9,538 bases of DNA from Allosphingosinicella sp. (GTDB taxonomy: Bacteria; Pseudomonadota; Alphaproteobacteria; Sphingomonadales; Sphingomonadaceae), in assembly GCA_030146745.1 (NCBI GenBank), contig JASLBD010000122.1, forward strand, positions 1-9,538. The letters run 5' to 3'. The translations under genes and the position numbers were made by a program. Positions 5,708 to 9,538 of the stretch are shown here, piece after piece. Numbering within the stretch: position 1 is the stretch's first letter; each line of letters opens with the position of its first letter. The notes under the pieces are model-generated. The model saw only the letters and a program-made list of their open reading frames with translations, searched no databases and was not told the DNA's origin.

Positions 5708-6553
5708 TCAGAAGCTGAGCCTGCCCTCGATAACCGTCACGCACCTGCCCCCCAATATGGCCCGGTCCCCCTCCCGCCGGCACTCCACCCGGCCGCCCCG
5801 GCGGCTCGCCTGGAAGGCGGTGAAGGAGTCGCGGCCGAGGCGCTCGGCCCAGAAGGGGGTGAGTGCGGCATGGGCGGCGCCCGTCACCGGATCCTCGTCG
5901 ACTCCCCAGGCGGGGACGAAGACGCGGCTGACGACGTCATGCTCGCCGCCGCCCGGCGCGGTGGCGATGGCCATATAGTCGATCTCGGCCAGCCGCTTCA
6001 TGTCGGGCCTGAGCGACCGGACCGCCGCTTCGTCGGCGAAGAGCAGGATGGCGACACCCTCGGACCCTTCGTAGCTCAGGTACAATTCGGGCGGAGCGGA
6101 GTCGCTGGCGCCGTCATGGGTAATGATGGCGGCGATTCCGGCACTGTCGCTGGAGACGATGTCGCGCATCTGCGCCTCCGTTGCACGGCGGACCCGGGTC
6201 TGCGGGAGATCGAGCCGGTAACCGGCTCCGTCGCGGCCGACGATCAGGATGCCCGCCTTGCGGGTGCTGAACCTCACCTGCTCACGCTCGCCGATCAGGA
6301 CGTGCCCGCCGGCGAGCGTGGCATGGCCGCACAAGGCCACCTCGACCGTGGGCGTGAACCAGCGCAGCTCGTAATCCGCCTCGCCGTCCGCGGACGGGAC
6401 CGTGAACGCGGTCTCGGAGAGATTGTTCTCCTCGGCGATCGCCTGCAGGATGTCGTCGGGGAGCCATTCCTCCAGCGGCACGACCGCCGCCGGGTTGCCG
6501 GTGAAGGGACGGTCGGCGAAGGCATCGACCTGGACGAGGCGCAATTCAGGCAT
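5708..6553 (-). CDS. PhzF-family isomerase/epimerase
   Basis: This 281-residue cytoplasmic protein has the diaminopimelate-epimerase-like fold of the PhzF family. The opening LVQVDAFADRPFTGNPAAVV, the acid/base glutamate in NLSETAF (Glu47, aligning with Glu45 of PhzF), CGHATLAG (75-82) and DPVTGAAH (221-228) are all present, so it is probably active. PhzF itself isomerises dihydro-3-hydroxyanthranilate in phenazine synthesis, but most members outside phenazine clusters have unknown substrates. No phenazine genes are visible, so a phenazine role should not be assumed. The start ATG 6553 has GGAGG at 6563-6567. An in-frame ATG at 6574 lies upstream of that site and is unlikely. The gene overlaps the end of the metal transporter gene by 8 bases, making it the last gene of a three-gene operon. 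It ends 5 bases from palindromic element copy 4. Confidence 0.92.
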   Translation of the reverse strand: MPELRLVQVDAFADRPFTGNPAAVVPLEEWLPDDILQAIAEENNLSETAFTVPSADGEADYELRWFTPTVEVALCGHATLAGGHVLIGEREQVRFSTRKAGILIVGRDGAGYRLDLPQTRVRRATEAQMRDIVSSDSAGIAAIITHDGASDSAPPELYLSYEGSEGVAILLFADEAAVRSLRPDMKRLAEIDYMAIATAPGGGEHDVVSRVFVPAWGVDEDPVTGAAHAALTPFWAERLGRDSFTAFQASRRGGRVECRREGDRAILGGRCVTVIEGRLSF

Positions 6554-7505
6554 CGGGCTGTTCCTCCGGAGCATTGGTGAGGTCGGTTTCGGCCAGCGCG
6601 TTGCCGGGCTGGTCGACCTGGCCCTCTGGGTCGATGTGGATGAGGATCTCGACGCCCGGGAACTCGGCCTGGAGCTTGTTCTCGACCTCGTCCATCACCC
6701 GGTGCGCCTCGGCGACGCTCATCCCGGGGTCGACCCAGACGTGGAACTGGACGAAATCGTGGGCGCCGCTGGTGCGGGTCCTGAGGTCGTGGAGGCCTTT
6801 CAGGGCGGGGTGGCGGGCCGCGACCTCGACGAAGCGGCGGCGCTTCTCCTCCGGCCATTCCCGGTCCATCAACTGGTCGACGGCGCGGCTGGAGGCGCGC
6901 CAGGCGCCCCACAGCAGCCAGAGGGCGATGAGTATCCCGAAGACGGGGTCGGCGCCGGTCAGGCCGAGATACTGGTCGAGGACCAGCGCGGCGATCACCG
7001 CGAGGTTGAGCAGAAGGTCGCTCTGGTAGTGGACGTGATCGGTCTCGATCGCGACCGATCGGGTGCGGGCGATGACCCGGCGCTGATAGGCGAGCAGGCT
7101 CAAGGTGGCGAGGATGGCGATGATCGAGACTGCGATTCCATATTCGGCATGGGCGGACGCCTCGCCGCCGAGCAGCCGGTCGACGGCGCGCCAGCCGATG
7201 CCGAGCGCCGAGAAAGCGATGATTCCGACCTGGGCGAGCGCCGCAAGGGCCTCCGCCTTGCCGTGGCCGAACCGGTGCTCGCGGTCGGCGGGCGCCGCGG
7301 CGATACGGACTCCGTAGAGCGTGATCAGCGACGCGAGCAGATCGAGCCCGGTATCGGCGAGCGAGCCGAGCATCGCCACGGAGCCGGTAACCCAGGCCGC
7401 ATAGCCCTTGAGCATAAGCAGGAAGAGCGCGGTGGCGACGCTGGCGAGCGCCGCCCGGGTCGTCAGCGAAGCGTGGGTCTCGTGCGCGGCGTGGGCCTGG
7501 CTCAC
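6546..7505 (-). CDS. Cation diffusion facilitator (FieF-like divalent metal transporter)
   Basis: This 319-residue inner-membrane antiporter is predicted to have six helices and a cytoplasmic C-terminal dimerisation domain. The transport-site residues match the FieF/YiiP pattern: SLADTGLD in helix 2 (Asp51, Asp55) and HYQSD in helix 5 (His159, Asp163). DREHRFGHGKAEALAAL follows helix 2, and the C-terminal domain shows LRTRTSGAHDFVQFHVW and LIHIDPEG. Family members export Zn2+, Fe2+, Cd2+ or related ions in exchange for protons; which metal is not certain here. The N-terminus carries several histidines (His5, His8, His11). The start is GTG 7505, which overlaps the pdxH stop in a GTGA four-base arrangement, with GGAGGGG upstream. 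The reading frame continues far upstream, but that part is antisense-like sequence in the pdxH region. Its 3' end overlaps the PhzF-family gene by 8 bases. Confidence 0.94.
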   Translation of the reverse strand: MSQAHAAHETHASLTTRAALASVATALFLLMLKGYAAWVTGSVAMLGSLADTGLDLLASLITLYGVRIAAAPADREHRFGHGKAEALAALAQVGIIAFSALGIGWRAVDRLLGGEASAHAEYGIAVSIIAILATLSLLAYQRRVIARTRSVAIETDHVHYQSDLLLNLAVIAALVLDQYLGLTGADPVFGILIALWLLWGAWRASSRAVDQLMDREWPEEKRRRFVEVAARHPALKGLHDLRTRTSGAHDFVQFHVWVDPGMSVAEAHRVMDEVENKLQAEFPGVEILIHIDPEGQVDQPGNALAETDLTNAPEEQPDA

Positions 7506-8080
7506 GGGTAGAGCAGCCCCTCCGTCCACCCCTCGCCGGCGCGGGTGAAGAGGCGGCGCTCGTGCAACCGGTGGGCGCGGTCGTTCCAGAATTCGATCCG
7601 CTCCGGCTCGACCCGCCAGCCGCCCCAGCGCGGCGGCCGCGGGACCTCGCCCCCTTCGAAGCGGCGGCGGACCTCCTCGTAGCGCGCTTCGAAGGTGGCT
7701 CGGGCATCGAGCGGCCGGGACTGGTCCGATGCCCAGGCGCCGAGCTGCGAATCGCGGGCGCGGGTGGCGAAGTAGGAATCCGCCTCCGTCCCGGTCACCG
7801 GCTCGACCGGCCCTTCGATGCGCACCTGGCGGCGCAGCGACTTCCAGTGGAAGAGCAAGGCGGCGCTGGGATTGGCGGCGAGCTCCCCGCCCTTGCGGCT
7901 GTCGAGATTGGTGTAGAAGACGAAGCCCCGCTCGTCGTGGCCCTTCATCAGAACCATCCGGACCGATGGCCGGCCAGCCGAGTCCGCGGTCGCGAGCGCC
8001 ATCGCGGTCGGATCGTTCGGCTCCGCCAAGCGCGCCTCCGCGAGCCATTCCTCGAACAAGGCGTGGGGATCGTCGGCCAT
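7502..8080 (-). CDS. pdxH: Pyridoxine/pyridoxamine 5'-phosphate oxidase PdxH
   Basis: This 192-residue FMN enzyme oxidises pyridoxine 5'-phosphate or pyridoxamine 5'-phosphate to pyridoxal 5'-phosphate, the last step of the DXP-dependent vitamin B6 pathway and of salvage. The family pattern is complete: EPNDPTAMALATAD, RMVLMKG, GFVFYTNLDSRKG, LLFHWKSLRRQVRIEG, SQLGAWASDQS, and the C-terminal FMN-binding region WRVEPERIEFW...RLHERRLF ending in LYP. The ATG at 8080 gives the usual N-terminus and has AGAGG about 7 bases upstream. The longer frame to 8395 runs through a palindromic repeat and is not coding. It is the first gene of an overlapping operon with the CDF transporter and PhzF-family genes. 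No obvious promoter was found in the short stretch before the repeat at 8127-8272. Confidence 0.96.
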   Translation of the reverse strand: MADDPHALFEEWLAEARLAEPNDPTAMALATADSAGRPSVRMVLMKGHDERGFVFYTNLDSRKGGELAANPSAALLFHWKSLRRQVRIEGPVEPVTGTEADSYFATRARDSQLGAWASDQSRPLDARATFEARYEEVRRRFEGGEVPRPPRWGGWRVEPERIEFWNDRAHRLHERRLFTRAGEGWTEGLLYP

Positions 8081-8126
8081 GGCCGCCTCTTGCCGCGTGA
8101 GGGGCTGAGGCACAAGCGGACCGCCA

Positions 8127-8272
8127 AACCCTCTCCCGTTTTTTACGGGAGAGGAGGGGCCCGCCGCGAAGCGGTGGGAGGTGAGGGTCTGTACCCAGGA
8201 GTCAGCAAGACCCTCTCCTCCCAAGCCTATGGCTTGGGCCCCTCCTCTCCCGCGAAAAGCGGGAGAGGGGTT
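8127..8272. repeat. Large four-hairpin palindromic element in the pdxH/dnaJ-like divergent region
   Basis: Two half-elements are arranged head to head. The left half has a hairpin at 8130-8154 (CCTCTCCCGT/ACGGGAGAGG) and a second near 8160-8178 (CCCGCCGC/GCGGTGGG). The right half has hairpins at 8220-8238 (CCCAAGCC/GGCTTGGG) and 8244-8268 (CCTCTCCCGC/GCGGGAGAGG). AGGGTCT (8184-8190) pairs with AGACCCT (8208-8214) at the centre, and AAACCCTCTCCCG at the left end is mirrored at the right end. It fills about half of the 296-bp region between the two genes, and I see no gene in the rest. It differs from the roughly 90-bp three-arm family. Confidence 0.8.
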
Positions 8273-8284
8273 TAGACGGGGGAG

Positions 8285-8313
8285 GTTGCGCCCTCGGGGT
8301 GCGTTACCCATCT
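8285..8313 (+). promoter_or_regulatory. Possible RpoH-type heat-shock promoter for the DnaJ-like gene
   Basis: GTTG (8285-8288), 18 bases, then CCCATCT (8307-8313) resembles the sigma-32 pattern CTTG-N17/18-CCCATNT, with a mismatch in the first base of the -35 box. Transcription would start near 8319-8322, some 55 bases before the ATG. The downstream gene is a chaperone, which fits. A chance match is possible. Confidence 0.33.
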
Positions 8314-8376
8314 GACACAGCGTATCCGCAAGGCAACAGTGGACATTTGCGGCGGTCTGGAGAACGAAGCACGGCG

Positions 8377-9354
8377 ATGGCGGACCTCTATTCACAGCTG
8401 GGCGTGAAGCGCGACGCGGGCGAGGCCGAGATCAAGAAGGCCTATCGCAAGCTCGCCAAGGAGCTGCACCCCGACAAGAACAAGGGCAATCCGGGCGCCT
8501 CGGAGCGTTTCTCCAAGATCACCCGGGCTTATGACATCCTCACCGACAAGGACAAGCGCGCCCGCTACGACCGCGGCGAGCTCGACGAGGACGGCAATCC
8601 TCGCGCGCCCTTCGGCTATGGCGCGGGCGGGCCGCGCCCCGGCGCCGGTCCGGGCGGAGCGGGCTTCGGCCGCTCGCCGGGTCCCGAGTTCGGCGGCGGC
8701 GAGGAAATCGACCTTTCGGACCTGTTCGACGGCCTGTTCGGAGGCGCCGCCGGCCAACGCCGCGGAGCGCCCGGCGGCATGGGCGGCTTCGGCGGGTTCG
8801 GCACCCGGCGGCCGGCGCCGCCTCCCCAGAAAGGCGCCGACATGGCCTACCGGCTCCCGATCAGCTTCGAGGACGCCGCGGCGCTGAAAGAGCAGCGGGT
8901 CACCCTCGCCGGCGGCAAGACGGTTTCGATAAAGCTTCCGGCCGGGGTCGAGGAAGGGACCAAGATCCGACTCGCCGGCCAGGGCCAGGCCGGACCCGGC
9001 GGCAATGGCGACGCGATCGTCGCCATCTCGATCAAGCCGCACCGCTTCTTCACCCGCGACGGTGACAATATCCGGCTCGATCTGCCCATCTCGCTGGACG
9101 AGGCCGTGCTCGGAGCCAAGGTGAAGGTGCCCACGGTGGACGGGCCGGTGATGCTGAGCGTCCCGGCCGGCACCAGCTCCGGCAAGGTGCTCCGCCTCAA
9201 GGGCAAGGGCTTCACGGGCAAGGGCGGCCAGAGGGGCGACCAGCTGGTCACCTTGATGATCGACGTCCCCGCCGGAGATGACGAACTCGCCCGATTCGTC
9301 GAAGGCTGGAGCCGCAAGGGCAAAGGCAACCCGAGGGGCGGGCTGGGCGTCTAG
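8377..9354 (+). CDS. DnaJ-family co-chaperone, CbpA-like (no zinc finger)
   Basis: This 325-residue cytoplasmic Hsp40 stimulates the ATPase of DnaK and delivers unfolded clients. The J domain covers about residues 4-66, with YRKLAKELHPDKN and the essential HPD at 31-33. A Gly/Phe-rich linker follows (about 68-150), including EEIDLSDLFDGLFGG, and then the two C-terminal beta domains (GADMAYRLPISFEDAA, IKLPAGVEEGTKIRLAGQGQ, PHRFFTRDGDNI, LDEAVLGAKVKVPTVDG, VLRLKGKGF). The CXXCXGXG repeats of true DnaJ are absent, so it is class B (CbpA/DjlA-like grouping, nearest CbpA). The ATG at 8377 gives the canonical start MADLYSQLGV. The frame extends up to 8299 but that part is not conserved. The Shine-Dalgarno is weak (GAAG about 8 bases upstream, GGAG further away). 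It is divergent from pdxH. Confidence 0.94.
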   Translation: MADLYSQLGVKRDAGEAEIKKAYRKLAKELHPDKNKGNPGASERFSKITRAYDILTDKDKRARYDRGELDEDGNPRAPFGYGAGGPRPGAGPGGAGFGRSPGPEFGGGEEIDLSDLFDGLFGGAAGQRRGAPGGMGGFGGFGTRRPAPPPQKGADMAYRLPISFEDAAALKEQRVTLAGGKTVSIKLPAGVEEGTKIRLAGQGQAGPGGNGDAIVAISIKPHRFFTRDGDNIRLDLPISLDEAVLGAKVKVPTVDGPVMLSVPAGTSSGKVLRLKGKGFTGKGGQRGDQLVTLMIDVPAGDDELARFVEGWSRKGKGNPRGGLGV

Positions 9355-9370
9355 CCTCGTCATGGACGGT

Positions 9371-9487
9371 CGTTGCGAGCCAGACGAAGAAGCGGTTCCC
9401 CGGCGAAGGCCGGGGCCCAGCGGCGCCGGCGCAAGGACTGGATCCCGGCCTTCGCCCGGAAGCAGGGCCGTGCGGCGGCAAGCAACG
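9371..9487. repeat. Degenerate REP-like palindrome after the DnaJ-like gene
   Basis: CGTTGC (9371-9376) and GCAACG (9482-9487) bound a region with a strong hairpin at 9398-9415 (CCCCGGC/GCCGGGG, loop GAAG) and a decayed second hairpin near 9443-9461 (CCCGG...CCGG with a mismatched loop). CCAG (9417-9420) and CTGG near 9438 may be remnants of a central arm. It may be an older, longer relative of the three-arm elements and could terminate the chaperone transcript. Confidence 0.5.
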
Positions 9488-9493
9488 TTCCCC

Positions 9494-9522
9494 TTCCGTT
9501 TCGCCTCCTGTCGCGCTACCCT
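9494..9522 (+). promoter_or_regulatory. Possible promoter for a leaderless downstream gene
   Basis: TTCCGT (9494-9499), a 17-base spacer and TACCCT (9517-9522) form a weak -35/-10 pair. The predicted start of transcription falls at or beside the ATG at 9529, and the bases before that ATG are a C-run with no Shine-Dalgarno. Both points fit a leaderless mRNA. Confidence 0.3.
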
Positions 9523-9528
9523 CCCCCC

Positions 9529-9538
9529 ATGGCCAAAC
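9529..9538 (+). CDS. Probable start of a further gene, cut off by the window edge
   Basis: ATG GCC AAA C would encode Met-Ala-Lys and then leave the window. The support is the possible promoter just before it, the gene-free space from 9355, and its position as the next same-strand gene. Three codons do not allow a product call. Confidence 0.35.

Noticed and set aside
5708..6553. A phenazine biosynthesis cluster inferred from the PhzF-family gene
   Set aside because: No other phz gene is present, and the neighbours are pdxH and a metal transporter.
6402..7511. 369-residue plus-strand open frame opposite the metal transporter
   Set aside because: It is Gly/Asp/Glu/Arg-rich with no recognisable domain, and the opposite strand encodes a complete CDF protein.
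7506..8048. N-terminal extension of the CDF transporter to 8048
   Set aside because: This lies over pdxH in another frame, gives Arg/Gly-rich sequence, and would make the transporter far longer than the family. GTG 7505 fits the operon overlap.
8299..8376. N-terminal extension of the DnaJ-like protein
   Set aside because: The J domain starts right after the ATG at 8377, and the 26 extra residues look like leader DNA.
8081..8395. N-terminal extension of PdxH to 8395
   Set aside because: It passes through the four-hairpin repeat, and the conserved protein begins at 8080.

Overview
This 9.5 kb window looks like chromosomal DNA of a high-GC alphaproteobacterium, most likely a sphingomonad (Sphingomonadales). 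The grounds are very strong G/C preference at third codon positions, a SciP (DUF1153) homologue, a family otherwise confined to Alphaproteobacteria, an error-prone DnaE2 polymerase, and protein sequences resembling sphingomonad versions of MnmA, PdxH and a DnaJ-like chaperone. The species cannot be fixed from the sequence.

Layout. 1-492 (+): 3' end of dnaE2. 648-1328 (-): sciP, preceded by a small alanine-rich protein of unknown function. 1550-2665 (+): mnmA (tRNA 2-thiouridylase). 2584-3960 (-): an APC-family amino acid permease whose 3' end overlaps mnmA tail to tail. 4161-5638 (+): a membrane HisKA_2-type sensor histidine kinase whose stop codon overlaps the start of a Nudix hydrolase gene. 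8080-5708 (-): a compact pdxH - CDF metal transporter - PhzF-family operon with 4-nt and 8-nt overlaps. 8377-9354 (+): a zinc-finger-less DnaJ/CbpA-type co-chaperone. 9529 onward (+): probably the first codons of another gene. No tRNA, rRNA, CRISPR array, transposase or phage gene was seen.

The genes are mostly housekeeping or stress functions: mutagenic repair, cell-cycle control, tRNA modification, vitamin B6, metal efflux, chaperone. The most unusual content is non-coding. Four roughly 90-bp elements (518-606, 1410-1500, 2775-2864, 5608-5702) share one architecture: short outer inverted ends around a hairpin, a longer central paired arm and a second hairpin. The arm sequences differ between copies while pairing is largely kept. 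Two copies lie in opposite orientation on either side of the sciP gene pair. One supplies the last codons of the Nudix gene. One is exactly 90 nt long and lies in frame inside the permease coding sequence. A different four-hairpin palindrome fills most of the pdxH/dnaJ-like divergent intergenic region, and a degenerate REP-like sequence follows the dnaJ-like gene.

A CtrA-box-like motif lies upstream of the small gene next to sciP. Since SciP is a CtrA antagonist in Caulobacter, a small cell-cycle regulatory locus is possible here.
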